Under the pieces are notes generated by a model. It did no database searches. It was not told the origin of the DNA and worked only from the letters and a program-made list of their open reading frames with translations. DNA of 64,000 nt from Pyrenula massariospora (lineage: Eukaryota > Ascomycota > Eurotiomycetes > Pyrenulales > Pyrenulaceae): assembly GCA_021030905.1 (NCBI GenBank), contig JAGFMI010000005.1, positions 248,001-312,000 of the forward strand, in the 5' to 3' direction. Of this stretch, positions 1 to 11,934 are shown piece after piece (position 1 is the stretch's first letter; the number at the start of each line of letters is the position of its first letter). The translations under genes and the position numbers were made by a program.

Positions 1-902
1 GGCAAGCCTCTAAATCGAGGCAGAGAGATGATATCCAAGCGATTGACTCGATGTTCTGCAATTGCAATAAACCGTGAACGCCAGGAGAACCCCAAAGAAA
101 AATCAAAATACAATGTGACGCAATGACTATAGTGAAGGAAGGGGAGCTATGATGAGCACTTTCCCGATGAGTGCATAGTGAGTGTCTTTTACAAGCGCTT
201 TCCCAAACTGTACTTTATCTCTAGGCTTTTGAAGCGTCGCTTTGATGGGATAACAAACGCCCGGACAATGACGGATGGGCCAAGGCTTCTAATTTGGGGG
301 AGGCAACAATGAATCCTCTGCGTGAAAGAAATTTTGCTGACTTACAAGGAGCAGAGAGGTGTCGACCTTACACCCAGATAAGTCTCACGGGAGAACGTGG
401 CTGATCATGTACTGAGTAACTCTCACAAACTCGGTGTTGGCAGACAAGAAAAGGGAAGCGGAAGATTTCCGCCCTGCTAGTCGGCAACTCTTTGTACGGA
501 TTTACTACAAAGAACAAAATTTAAGACCATGATCAGACCTTGATGAATTTTTGGCCTAATGGGAGATAGGTATTCAAAGAGAGGTGGGGCGTTATTTAGA
601 GGGACAGGTGGAGTTCGTGTGAACACTTAGATGGTCTGCTCCTAGATCAACTACAAATGTCTCAGCCATCTTCTCCCGCAGCCGAGCCTTTTGCCCCATC
701 TTCCAAATCAGTGTCCTCTTCTACCGAAACCACCGCCGGGCCTTTTGAACGTGTTTCCAGATCCTCGCCCTGTGTAGCTTCGAGGCCGCCGGAGGTAACA
801 AAAAGGAATGCCTTCCGTTGGAAATTGTCCACGTGGTTGAAGAAATTGCCAAATCTGTGAACCAATCAGCACTGTAACAATCAGGCTATCCAACGAAGAG
901 GC
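1..902. other. Intergenic, no gene seen
   Basis: I find no open frame with protein-like composition, no RNA fold and no repeat here. Short frames around 657-865 overlap each other on both strands, as expected of chance frames. The right edge is the 3' flank of the PUS1 gene. Confidence 0.6.
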
Positions 903-2686
903 TTACACATTGTCCCTTTCCTCATCGTTATAAATCCTCTCGTAGATGGACTTGCGCTTGAACTCATCGATCTCTTTCTCGTAACCACCGAAATCGATCG
1001 GGTCCTTACCCAAGTCCTTACATCGCTTGTTGTAGCTATCGAATACAGGCCTTTCGAGCAGCAAACCCAGTCCCGGCGCTTTTGGTATTCCGACCCTCCG
1101 CGATCCATACGTCTGGACGATGCGATTCGGATCACAGCCACATCGAACGACCAGCGCCGCCATCGAAACCATTTTCCGGATTTGGTGCATCATAAAGCTT
1201 TGACCATGTACTTTAAGGCTGAGCCATTCCGTCCCATCAATGATGATCGGTGTAGGGTTGACGACAAAGGACTTGATTAATCGCTTAGCCGAAGGGTCCC
1301 GATAGCCCTTTCCGATTGTGTAATTATGGAAATTTTTTGTGCCTTGGTATAGTTGCAGGGCGTCTTTGATCCGCTCAAGGCGTTTCGGGTGGATCCGGTA
1401 CGCTCGCTTGGCAGATACGTAGGCAGCTCGGAGCTCTTTGATGGCAGCTTGCGATGGGCTCGAAGACTTGGGAGCTGCCATAGTCGGATCTTCCATTGGA
1501 GAGGTTAATCCTGTGGAGGCACATCCGTTCGATGATTGGTCATCCTCCGCGTTATCTTCAGACTCGGTGTCGCTTTGATGCTGGGCACTGCCCTTCTCGA
1601 CTGCACTCTCAGGCACTTTCTTATTTGGGTCAAGAGCCTGGCCAGAGGTGAAGTATGAAGCTTCAAAGCTCGCCTTCGCTTCGACCAGTCGCTCATCTTC
1701 AATTCTAGCAACTTCTCTGCTCACATCCTCTGCAGCTTTGGCCAGAGGCTTATCGGAAGTCTCTGGTCCAGCCTCCTGAGTCTTTTCCAAATCTTCTTCA
1801 CTCGGGAAAAGTGCCGTGTGAGCAATCTTTTGGGACTTCTCATCAAGCTTTTCTAGTATCGGCTTAATGTATCTCTCGTCCACATCATTCCAGTATGTCT
1901 CGACCTCTTCTTGACGTTTATTCCATTGCTCTATGTCGCCGTTCTCCTTTGCACTCTCATTGACTTTCCTTCCAAGGAATGATTTTGGATGTGGCGGTAA
2001 AAAGGAACTGGTTGGAATGAGGTACTCGTACACCCTTGAATCCACCATTTGGTATGCGCTAAAAGAATTGTTTGTCCTTTGAATCCCCCAAACCCGGATC
2101 TGAGGGGTTAAATTCTCGTTAATTCTTGCTACAATGGCCGGATCCTCGACAATGAGCTTGAGGCTAAGCAGATTGCCAGCGGCATGAACGCCCTTATCCG
2201 TCCTTGCACATCGCCCAAAGCTCGATTTTTTGGGGTCATCTGCGTTTGCCTTGGAAATTGCGCCAGCCTTGACAAAAGCTTGAAAGATCTCGCCCTCAAT
2301 GGTTTTCTGCTTGTGATCGAGCTGCAGACCTTTGTAGCCGCTTCCATTATAACCGATTAAGACAGCCACCTTTCTTTTCGGCTTCCGTTCTTCATTTTCG
2401 ATCTCTTCTCTCGAATATTTTGTTGCATAGACTGCATTTTCGGGCTCGCCTTTGTCAACACGACGTCGCTTAGCTGCCCGCTCAGCGTCGTTACGCTCTC
2501 GCTTGTCTAGTTGGGTTTTGCTCTTAGATATTAGCCAGGAGTAGCGCCTAAATCCAGGACTCTGACAACGGGCTTCCCAGGTCAGAACCGAGATAAAAAA
2601 GCTTACAAATATTCATTCCGCCCCATACTTCTCTTCTTATTCCCGCGACTGCTGCCATGTTGCCTGCGTTTGTTGTTGCGTTCCAT
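903..2686 (-). CDS. tRNA pseudouridine synthase Pus1
   Basis: Exons 2686..2607 and 2520..903 give 565 aa; the 86-nt intron (2606..2521) has a GTAAGC donor and joins in phase. The enzyme isomerises uridine to pseudouridine in tRNA and some snRNA/mRNA sites, mainly in the nucleus (family knowledge). Residues ~77-90 carry the TruA-family opening VAVLIGYNGSGYKGLQ, and RTDKGVHA at ~134-141 holds the catalytic aspartate (about D135). The basic N terminus (KRRQ, NKKR, AKRRR) looks like a nuclear signal. Residues ~245-370 are an acidic, Ser/Gln-rich insert inside the catalytic fold, which fungal Pus1 proteins often carry. The second half ends with the conserved MMHQIRKM region. It is convergent to nothing and its promoter faces the HET gene at 3162. 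All catalytic landmarks are present. Confidence 0.92.
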
Positions 2687-2931
2687 GTTGGATTGGGGAC
2701 AGATTAGTGACAAGCTCGACTGGTATGTGATTGTAGTGGAGGTTGTGAGAGAAGGCGCCGCAAGCTCAAATTGTCTGTATATCCAATCGAGCGCCAGAAA
2801 CTCAGTGTCATTGAGCAACGCAGAGCATTAGTAGATTTTCGTGAATTACGATAGATTTGGAGAAGCCATTATGCTGTCGAGGGTGTGCGGGGATCCATCA
2901 TGCCAAGCCTATTCCCTCCGCCTCTGTTCAA

Positions 2932-3100
2932 CTCGAGGCTGGGGGAGAGAAGTCGTGGCACCCTCTCCCCGCTAATAATCAGTCTGAGGGGGTGGCCACG
3001 ACTTCTGTCCCCGAGCCTCGACTCGAGCCTGAATGGCCGATCTCGGATGCAATCCTTAGCGCTGGCGGACGTCGGCCACGACTTCCGCTGCCTAGCCTCA
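2932..3100. repeat. GC-rich inverted repeat, three motif copies
   Basis: A unit of roughly 30 bp is seen three times. The copy at ~2932-2965 (core AGAAGTCGTGGC) is followed by its reverse complement at ~2988-3026 (core GGCCACGACTTCT) and a second, weaker reverse copy at ~3073-3100 (core GGCCACGACTTCC). Copies one and two could form a near-perfect stem of about 30 bp around a roughly 25-nt loop. The element fills the space between the PUS1 start and the HET-gene start. It may be a small foldback element, a regulatory palindrome in a shared promoter, or part of the HET 5' leader. I see no target-site duplication. Confidence 0.6.
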
Positions 3101-3161
3101 CCTCTGACCTCGAATGTCTTCCATTCCCCCTCCTGAGGCTTGAACAAAGCCTTCGCCGCAA

Positions 3162-5531
3162 ATGAGCACCACGGGTCCAGCAGCTTTAGATCAGCTCTGT
3201 CAAGGCTGTCAAGAGTTCCGCGCTCCTATTCAAAACCAGACATTGATAGATAACCCGTACAACCAATACCTCCGGAATCTTGCCGATGTACTAAAATCGG
3301 CGGCAGATGGTTGTCATCTCTGCAGATTCGTGACCAGGAGTCGTGCAGAATGGCACGATGAGAACCTTTGGGCCAGAAAGGACCCGAAATCTGCTGACTT
3401 GCTATACTTCGTGGCCACCAATACGATTACTGTATCACTTCAAGATGCTGGTGAACCTGGGAGCGGAGGATTTGGGGTACTACTGGGGGAATTTTACGAG
3501 GCAAGAGGTTCGTACGCTATCTAAAATCGTTAATTAACGGCTAAGAATAACTTTTAATAAAGTCGATAAGGGGCTAAGAGCTCAGCTTAGTCTTGAGACA
3601 AAGACTTGGTCAAGTGCTAGCATCAATGTTGTCAGACATTGGATTTCTCAGTGCGCTGAATCTCATGGTTATTGTAAAGCAGATGAGCCAATTTCCCGGA
3701 CATTGCCAACTCGCTTGATTGATGTAGGAACTGAGCAAGATGCCAATGCTCGGCTTGTTGAGACGGAAAAGCTTCCAATAGATACTCTCTACACTACCCT
3801 AAGTCATTGTTGGGGTCAAAATGTTCGGAACAGAGTGCGGCTTTTGAGAAGCGTTGTAGAGAACTTCAAGAGTGGTATCCCTGTGAGTCGCTTGCCTCGT
3901 ACTTTTGCAGACGCAATCACAGTCACAAGGCAGCTCGGTATCTTCTATTTGTGGATTGACAGCCTGTGCATTATCCAAGATTCAGAGGACAACATAGACT
4001 GGCAGAAAGAAGCGGCTCAGATGCGGGATTATTATTCAAATTCGTTCATTACCCTTGCCGCCACAGCAGCTCGAGATGATGAAGGCGGGCTTATTTTCGA
4101 CAGAGATCCTCTAGCAATTATTCCCTGCGAACTTCGCCTTCATGGATGTGGCAATTCCGAAAGAGTCGTGAGTGTCTGTGACGGAGCTACTTGGCATTAC
4201 CAGGTCAATAAAGCCCCATTATCGCAAAGAGGTTGGACGCTACAGGAAATCATGCTTTCGCCGCGTGTCTTGCATTTTACGCAGAATCAAATGTTTTGGG
4301 AATGCCGTTCCAAACCGATGATGGAATGGGATGACGGTACCTTTGACACCAGTGTCTACAGAAGAGAGATGCTACGTAACATCTTATGGCGAAGACAGAC
4401 AAGTCATAATCAGGAACATGACATTTGCTCAGGTGACAACAATAAAAGTGTTCCGTGGCTTTCTGATTGGCTCTCTATTGTCGAAAATTTTCAGTCAAGA
4501 TTGCTCACATACGAAAGTGATAGACTTTTCGCCTTGTCCGGAATAGCCCGCCGCCTGCATGAAACGGCTGGCCTTCCGCCAGGCTCCTACCTCGCCGGAA
4601 TGTGGAAGCCTCTACTCCCACTTCAGCTTTTATGGGAGGGCGGCTCTGGATATAAAAAACAGGGGAGCGGAACCATTGAGACGAAAGACTATCTCGCACC
4701 GTCATGGTCATGGGTTTCAAAAAAGGGTAGAATTCACCCGTTGGATCCCTTATCCTGGCAGTATGAGCAGGTAGATATTGTGGCTGACATACTGGATGCT
4801 TGGACGAAAGCACCAGTTGACCCTTTTGGAGGTGTCGTAAGCTTCCATTTTCTTTCTGCGTTGTCCGACACCTGTGGCATTGTGTCGCCCATAATATTGA
4901 TTACGCTCCACCAATCCACAACAGCTTCAATCTAATTTTACCTTTTGAGCAGATTGATGGAAGGATAGTTGTGCGAGGAAATTTATGCTCATTGGAAAAC
5001 GGAGCTGAAAGTCCAGGATCGTACGCAGAAACAGATGTTACGAATCAAAATCTGAAAACGGACGACAAGCGACAAGCATCGCGAAGAGAGCCGTTCTGCC
5101 AGAAAGACAGATCTATTTTGCTTCATTACGATAATGCCCCATCGAAGTTGGTTTGTGGCACCGTAGCCGCAGATATCGACCTGCACTGGGACTCCCCTCC
5201 TCCCAATCTAGAAATCGACGGTGTCATGAATACTACGATCCTTTTAGCGATTACCGAGCCAAGCAATCGCTTGAAACAGGAACGCCGTAAAGGATTAGAC
5301 ATGGGAAGAGATCAAGAAATGAGAGATCACTCGTTTGCTCGCCATTTCCGCGGACTCATCCTACAGCCAACTGGCGAACAGCCCGGACAGTATAGACGTA
5401 TCGGAATGTATCAATTACGAGATCTGCATGGCCAGGAAGGCCTGGAGCAGGCCGTCTGGACAAGCCCCTTGGAAAACCATTTCTACAAGGACTTTGACGG
5501 GGTGGACAAGTACACCATCGAGATCATTTGA
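3162..5531 (+). CDS. HET-domain heterokaryon-incompatibility protein
   Basis: Three exons (3162..3511, 3591..4836, 4953..5531) join in phase to 724 aa; introns are 79 and 116 nt with GTACGC and GTAAGC donors. HET proteins trigger non-self recognition and cell death on fusion of unlike hyphae, or act in fungal innate immunity (family knowledge). Seen here: an N-terminal Cys-pair region (CQGCQEF, CHLC), the pre-HET phrase LPTRLIDVG, then the three HET signature blocks TTLSHCWG, YLWIDSLCIIQD and MRDYYSNSFITLAATAARD, followed by RGWTLQE and LSPRVLHFT. The C-terminal part (PSWSWVSKKG onwards) is the usual variable tail without WD or NACHT repeats. No break is seen, so the gene looks intact. Which allele class or partner it recognises cannot be read from sequence. 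Confidence 0.88.
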
Positions 5532-5764
5532 GGACCACAGGATCAGTGGGAACAAGAAAACCGAGCGTTGCGGCAGCACAACCGAGACAGCAACATGAAT
5601 TTTTGACTAGATTCTTAGCAGTGAGCTGGCGAAGCCGCAAGAATGGTATTGGTCGAGGCGTAAGCCCGCCTGATTCATACAAGGATGTATTAATGTCTAA
5701 ACCGATACACGAGCAGAGCCCTGAATGTGCCAAGGAGTCTGAAAATGGCGGTTGTCTTTCACAG

Positions 5765-5884
5765 CTAATCATCCAATCCCCTCTTACACCCCAACACCGC
5801 CCAGATCCTTTTCTCCTCTTCCCTCAGCTCTGTCAACGCCAAAGCCAACGACGCCACCGTGACAGACGTCCTCGCCGCGTCATT
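5765..5884 (-). pseudogene. Coding-looking tail beyond the TF stop codon
   Basis: Immediately downstream of the TAG that ends the Zn2Cys6 gene, the same frame stays open for about 39 codons to a TAG at 5767-5765. It reads as a helix-forming tail (DAARTSVTVASLALTELREE, then a basic stretch ending GLDD). Codon choice (GCG, GTG, GAG rich) matches the preceding exon. This looks like the original C terminus separated from the gene by one in-frame stop, but it may be chance. Readthrough, a polymorphic stop or a sequence error are the alternatives. Confidence 0.45.
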
Positions 5885-8607
5885 CTACTCCGCAGAGAAG
5901 TCGCCCAAGATCGAAAAATACCCCTTCCCCACCAGCCTCGCAAAATCCACCCGAATCACCCCCTCCACATCCCCCTCGACCTGCGCATTGATCCCGCCCA
6001 GCCCCTCGACGTGCTCGATAAAGGTCAGCAGGCCCTGCGACCAGTGCAGCTTCCACCCGGGCCCCGCCTCGTCGGTGTGGCGCTGCAGCGCGGATTTCAG
6101 CCGAGATAGCGCCGCGTCGCAGACGGCTTGCTGGTTGAGCGGGGCGCAGCGGAATTCGAGGAGGGAGATGGCGCAGATGGTGAAGAGGTGGTGGGTGAAG
6201 AGCGAGACGTTGAGGTCGGTCGGGTGGTTGAGCGAGTCTGGTTCGGTGATGGCTTGCGCGAGCTGCAAGGCATACCCGAGGACTGTATCCGGGGTGAAGA
6301 GTGGGGAGGTACGGGCGCGAAGAAGGCAGGCGAAGAATATGAGACTGTCAAGGAATCGGGGAGGCATGCTTTTGGGTTCGGGAGGTAGGAAGTTCGCGTA
6401 CGATTCGAGGAAGCTGCGGGTGTTATGGAGGTTCAGGTCTGTAGAAGAAACGTCGGTAGCGTCTGTGGATGGAACAGGAATTGGGAGGGTATGGGGAATG
6501 AGAGTTGCGACGTGGGGTGAAGCTTCTGGTTCAATTGTGAGTTGGAATTTCAGATAAGTGGACTGGATTGGGGCGACGCACTGTACAAGAATTTAACGGT
6601 GTTGTGGTTCAGCCAAGTGTATTTTTCAACATTAAGATTTTTAAGATATAGATCAGGACGGATAAGCTTTGTGGAGTTCCCGTATGCGGTAGAAAGCCAG
6701 GAAGCTAAAACGCTAACCACAATCCAGGAGCGAAGAACCAAATTTCGCTCAGAGTCAGGGCTGTTGTCGGTGTCAGACGGATCAGACGTATCGACGTGCT
6801 TCTCTAGAAGCGCAACGCTAATCTTTATCGCTTGGTTGAGATAATTGCTGGGAAAGTGCTGATATACAGAAAGGAGATCGTTTTCAGAGCGGAGAACCAT
6901 AAAGATTAAAATCCAAAGCCAAGAAATATTCACGGAAAAGGAGCGGCTCTCGAAATCTGCTGGCGTTGCGCGGTGATGTGTCCATTGCTGGGTAATTTCC
7001 GCAAGATGCTCATTTACCATAAGGTCATCAACAGTGCGGTCTCCGATATTTTCCGGACGGAGACGTGCATGCAGGGTAGGGGCTAGAACCCATATGAAAG
7101 CGTTGTCGAGTTGCTCCTCTGGATTGGATGAAGCCCAGGTTCGCACGTGGGTAAGAAAAACATCAGGATCATCCGGCAAGGCAGGGAAGATAGGGGCAAG
7201 AGATTGTTTGACAGAGGAATGGCTGCGCAGATTTAGCATATTACTGTGTAAAACATGAGACGGGTCACTGACATTGCTTTCAACTCATTAGTGGCCTCCC
7301 TGAGGGCAATAATGTCTGCAAACCCACTCGGTCCGTCAGGCTTTTGTTGAAGCGAATTCAGGTACTTCTCTTGGTGCCAAAACGGCTTGATCGGCTTCGG
7401 AGCATCCCGGGCAGCGATGACGCTTTCAAGTGTTTGATCTGGTGCAAGAGAAATGGAGTTTCGAGCGTCGCTTTCAAGAAGTGGCTGTCCCATACGGCTG
7501 TCGCCAAGCCTCCAACCGCCTCTAGCGGAGTCCGGAAAACCAGGGCCGTACCTAGTGTGGTTCAAAGGCGTGGAAGTTTGAGCATCATGGAGCTCGGAAA
7601 ACTTTCGTTTTCGACCCTCGTTCAAGATGTCGCCTTCGGAGACGTAGCCACCTTCAGGGCTGTACACCTTTGTAGTATCGCCAGCATCGAGTGAGGCGCG
7701 ATAACCGCCGGGCAAGGAACCCATAGTCTGCATCCTGAGCTCCTGTTGTTGCGCCTGGCTCTCAATTTGCTGTACACGATTGGAGAGCTCTTGAATGTAT
7801 CTGATTGGTTTTAGGACCTGTAGGAAGAAAAAGAAGGACCACCACCTACCCCTTACTAGGTCCACGCTTCATAGGCACCCGGCTGAACGCGCAATGCGTC
7901 TTTCCACGCTTACAATTACTGCAAGTATCAATCGAACCATCATCCTTCGCCGCATCACACTTGATCTGTGGGTCATACAGGTCAGTAACGCAGAGCTACC
8001 CATTTTGGGCAATACCGGAAAAAAGAATCAGCGAGGACGAATCATAACAGAAGCCAACCTTTTTCCTGCGGCACTCGTCGCACGCGCGAGACACCTTTGA
8101 CCTTTTCCTCCTAGAGCTTTCATCTTGTGTCCCATAGTCGGCATTTGGATCCACGCTGCTCTGAGGTGTTGCGTCGACCATCATGTGCTGCTGCTGTGGT
8201 GTTGACGGCGCCGGCGCATTCCCCTGCAGACTCGAGTGGTAACCCGGTGGCGGCCGCGGTGGTCCGCTGTTATGTCCATTGCTCAGCGCCGCTCCATTGG
8301 AGTCGACGAAGCTGTGTGTTATGCCTCTCTCAATATCCGATTTATTGATTGCACGACTCATGTCCTGCTCCGCCATCAGCTGCAGCTGAGCTTGACTATC
8401 ATAGGCCTCTCGCGCCATCTGCTGCGCTTCCGCCGGGTGAGGGTATTGGTCGTTCGGAGGAGGGTCAGGATAATGTGAGGGATCCATCTTCGCCGTCGAA
8501 ATTTGTCCGGAGGGTTTAGGGGAAGTGGTGGTGGTGGCCGAGTCTCCGGAAGTTGAGGATGGGTTGTAGGATGGAAGGGGACGAGTGGACGCGGACACGG
8601 AAGCCAT
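5885..8607 (-). CDS. Zn2Cys6 transcription factor, Rgt1-like
   Basis: Five exons (8607..8059, 7965..7850, 7800..7273, 7222..6631, 6580..5885) with introns of 93, 49, 50 and 50 nt join in phase to 826 aa. The binuclear zinc cluster is split by intron 1: SRACDECRRKK | IKCDA, then CSNCKRGKTHCAFSRVPMKR, giving six cysteines. The linker KRGPSKGYIQELSNRV and the coil-like LSNRVQQIESQAQQQ resemble glucose-responsive regulators of the Rgt1 type; that assignment is inference from memory of the family. A Pro/Ser/Gln-rich N terminus precedes the cluster and the middle-homology region follows. The fourth intron uses a weak GTTGAA donor, chosen because it restores CVAPIQSTYLKFQL in frame. The start is the first ATG of the open frame. 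It is convergent with the HET gene. The stop at 5885 may be premature (see the tail feature). Confidence 0.8.
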
Positions 8608-10118
8608 GATCGCGCCGCACGCCAAGCGTCGGTTCGGCGCCAAGCACGCAAGGCTTCTCGAGGCAAGACTTCACGGTCGAGGTCGTAATTCCAATGCCCA
8701 AAACATGTGCAGGAGTACGACGGGAGTTCTAGAAAACGCGGATCGATGTCTGATCACTTCCTCGTCTGGATTCTCCAAAGCTTTTAAGCTCCCGGAAGAA
8801 TTCATCCCATCTATGCCCCGACCTTAACCCGGTCGCTCAAATGATCCGTTCTCAACCCAGGCACGGCCACTCGACCTCGTGTCGAGGCTGTGCAGACATG
8901 TTCTACCCACACATTTCAATTGAGGTGACGAGAAAGCTCCTATAGCACTGGATGTGGAAAGAGCTCCGCGCCCAACGACCCCCCAGAGGTGATGCGCAGC
9001 TGTCCAGGAGCTCCCCTTAACTTTACATACAGTTGTGCAACTTCGGCGTTCGGAAATGGAGGCTTCGTTTCATATGCTGTAGAGAGCACTGAGGTCCACA
9101 CAGCACAGAGCCATGGCCAACATGTGTATCGGGTAACACAAACTGTGCTCCGACGCTTTCACGCTCAGATCTCAGGTAGGCGGTAACCGAAGATACCGAC
9201 ATCCTGGTTCGAGACTCACGGTAATTGTGGTACGGAAAATATAATCTCAGCAAGATGCAATTATGGCGCACACAGGCAATTAGCCATCCCGTGCTGCCGG
9301 CGCTTGATTTTCTCGAGCCGCCGAGTTGTGGAGACCTCCTCAAGAAACTTCCAAAGATGCTTACACCCTAAAGTGCATAATGCTTTATATGCCCTGCACT
9401 AGGAGACTGTCTGGTCATGAGAGTCGGCGTCTCCGGCATATCTCCCCGTCAGCCTACACGCGCAAAGCTTAGCCAGTCACTTCGGCGGGTTGCCTTGCCT
9501 AATACGGGTGAAGCCACATGGCTTCATGCCAGACGGCTCCAGCAGTCCTCCAGCAACCATCCTGACAGCAGCCTCGACCCCATGCTTTCGTGCTCCCCCG
9601 CGCCAATGTCAGCTCCAAGACCGATGCCGCAGCAAGCCACTTCTCCAAGCATAGCCACATTCTGTGGCATTCGTCGTTAACCGTTCCTCATTTCGTCAAT
9701 CCCCTTCCCCCACTCCCACTTCTCTAGATATTCCACCAACTCCTTTTAAATGCGACTGCAGATGCAAAAAGAATTTACCTCGGTAACAAGAAAAACGACT
9801 TTTGAGCGTCCGAAATTTACCCTTTTCGGGTACGACGTCCAAGCCTGTATGCACAGTACACCATATTTCATTGACCTCGGTACATTTTGAGAAAGACAAA
9901 CATTGTCGTAGTACGGAGTACGCCAGAACCGGCACAATGGTTTTCGTTCGAACGACTCCATCTATCGAAATGACGGCAATGAGTCAGGAGTGGTAGCCAG
10001 CAGATCAATGAGGCTGTTCACCAGACGTGGGCAGGTATCCGACAACGGAACTATAAAGATAGATGCATATGGAAGCAAGGCCGTTGTTTGAAAATTATTC
10101 AGCAGAAGAAAAGCTTTG
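8608..10118. other. Intergenic, no gene seen
   Basis: This 1.5-kb stretch contains the promoter side of the Zn2Cys6 gene and the 3' flank of the gene ending at 10119. The short open frames (for example 9417-9680) have no recognisable motif and are contradicted by frames on the other strand. I see no repeat or RNA fold. Confidence 0.5.
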
Positions 10119-11934
10119 TCATCGGAAATCAAGTTGAAATTTTTTCCACTTGCCGCCCATTACATGACATCTAGGGCAGCCTCTTCTGACCGGTGCGAAT
10201 CCGGGTTGAACACTGATCGGACTGCTCATGATCTGGGAGACGCAGTCGCTACAAACTCCACAGATACACTCTGTGCATGCGAAAGAATGCTTGAGGAGCC
10301 ATGGTCGTGAACAGCTTGCACAATAAATCTCAACGCTCGGGCCTCCCGAATCGCGATATTGAGACCGTGCCATTTGTAAATTACCCTGCAGAGGGCTGGA
10401 GTCTTCGTTCGTGGAAGCTGAGGTCGGCAATCCCGATGCTGAAATGTGAAAGTTTTGACCGGAGGCTGAGCTCTCCATGGATGACTCCACCGACGGGAAG
10501 GGTTCGGGATCGTTCACGCCTGGAGGGTCTGGCGGTGGCGGTGTCAGGGCGTTTTGCAGGGGTGATGCAGTATAGGATTGTTGTTGGAAATGGCCAGAAT
10601 GCCTGAATCCGGGAGGTAATGAGGAACGATAACTGCCCGATGACGCGGCAGCAGCCATGGTATCGCGGTATAAAGGGGATTGAGGGACCTAGAATTGTGG
10701 CGAAAACGGTTAGCCAAGCCTGTACGAATTTGAAATTTACTCAAGTTTATCGATAGGAGGCGGGCCTAGAAAATTTTCAGCTACCCCAAATTTCTCAGCA
10801 CCAACGCACCCCATCAGATGTAAATAAGGAGAGTCTTCAGCATTGATCTATGATCTTCAATTGTGACTTACCGGGGTTAATTCGCGGTCATCGTCTACTT
10901 CGGTTGCAGATGTCGCGGCTTCGATGAGGTCTTCCCAGCGTTTCCCCTGGACCCAGGCTGCCGTGGGAGGCTCTGCAGACATTGCTTTCCTACCGTCCAG
11001 ACTTTGCCGTCGAGCGAACTCCTTAGATCTTGTTCTCTCATGTTTTGGTTTCCTTGCATTTTGTCCCACAGAAGGTTTCCTTGGCCTCTGTGCTTTGTCT
11101 TTGCGGTGCAATGGAGGTAGTGTCGAGGATCGGGCGTTCGGCGGTGACGACGAGAGGACAGAGGGAAGCAGTTCCCGTGCTCTTCCTCCTTGAAAGTGTG
11201 GTAAATTATCCTGCCTGAACTGGTCGCGGATGGAAGGTAGCTCGACAGAGTTTCGAAGACTTTCTCGCTTTATGTCCGGTTCGGAGTGAGCGTCCTGGCA
11301 AGACATTAGACTGTGACGGACAATTGAAGCTTCCAAAAGCGGCCGAGAATACTCACAAGCTCAGAGTCCCATTCAGACGTCAGGTTATGATTATGCAACT
11401 GGGCGAGTGCCACAGCCGCATTGGCAGCAGCTGGAAGGGCATCTTCGATCGCTCGAGGAGTTGCGGGGGCGCTGATATCAGCGCCATATGCATCTCTATC
11501 ACTTGCATCGGCTTGCCGGTATCAGTTGTTGGGTTGGATGCTTGTTGGGAATGGAAGACATACAAGGTCCTCTTCGGCTTGGTGGGGCATTGGAAAGCGG
11601 TTGCGGCCTCTGAGATGGTGGGGTATTGACCATCAATTGGAAGCTTTCTTCCGTTGCAGGAAGCTTGGGAATGTAGTGATCTGGGTGGGCGCGACGGATG
11701 TGCTCTTGCATGGATCGGTATCGTTTCTCCTGCGGGAAGGTTGAGTGTCAGCTTGGTCACTGCCGAGGTGCAATGCTGTCGCAGGTGTCGGCTAGTTGGT
11801 GGACTCACCCCGAGACAGCGCTTCCGGCAATTGGAGCCATCATGATTGACGAGGGGACAGACGACCTCGTTGTTGGCATCGGATACTGAAAAGGAGCTGG
11901 TGAGAGACGATCTGGGTGGCATGGTCTGGGTCAT
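10119..11934 (-). CDS. Conserved-looking fungal protein with two zinc-binding regions
   Basis: Five exons (11934..11809, 11729..11564, 11511..11357, 11294..10872, 10688..10119) join in phase to 479 aa; introns are 79, 52, 62 and 183 nt. Near the N terminus CPLVNHDGSNCRKRCLG, followed after intron 1 by MQEHIRRAHPDHYIP, gives a C-x-C ... H-x-x-x-x-H arrangement like a degenerate C2H2 finger. The C-terminal ~70 residues hold a second cysteine cluster (YCASCSRPW, CTECICGVCSDCV, GCPRCHV), resembling a RING or zinc-ribbon core. The middle is basic and disordered (KPKHERTRSKEFARR), suggesting nuclear location. I recognise no characterised homologue. A role in transcription or ubiquitin transfer would be a guess. 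One acceptor is AAG rather than CAG/TAG, so that boundary is less sure. Confidence 0.7.

Noticed and set aside
5528-6557. Plus-strand open frames of 193 and 232 codons
   Set aside because: They are antisense to the last exon of the Zn2Cys6 gene, whose middle-homology and splice pattern are convincing. The plus-strand products are Arg/Ser/Trp-rich with no motif.
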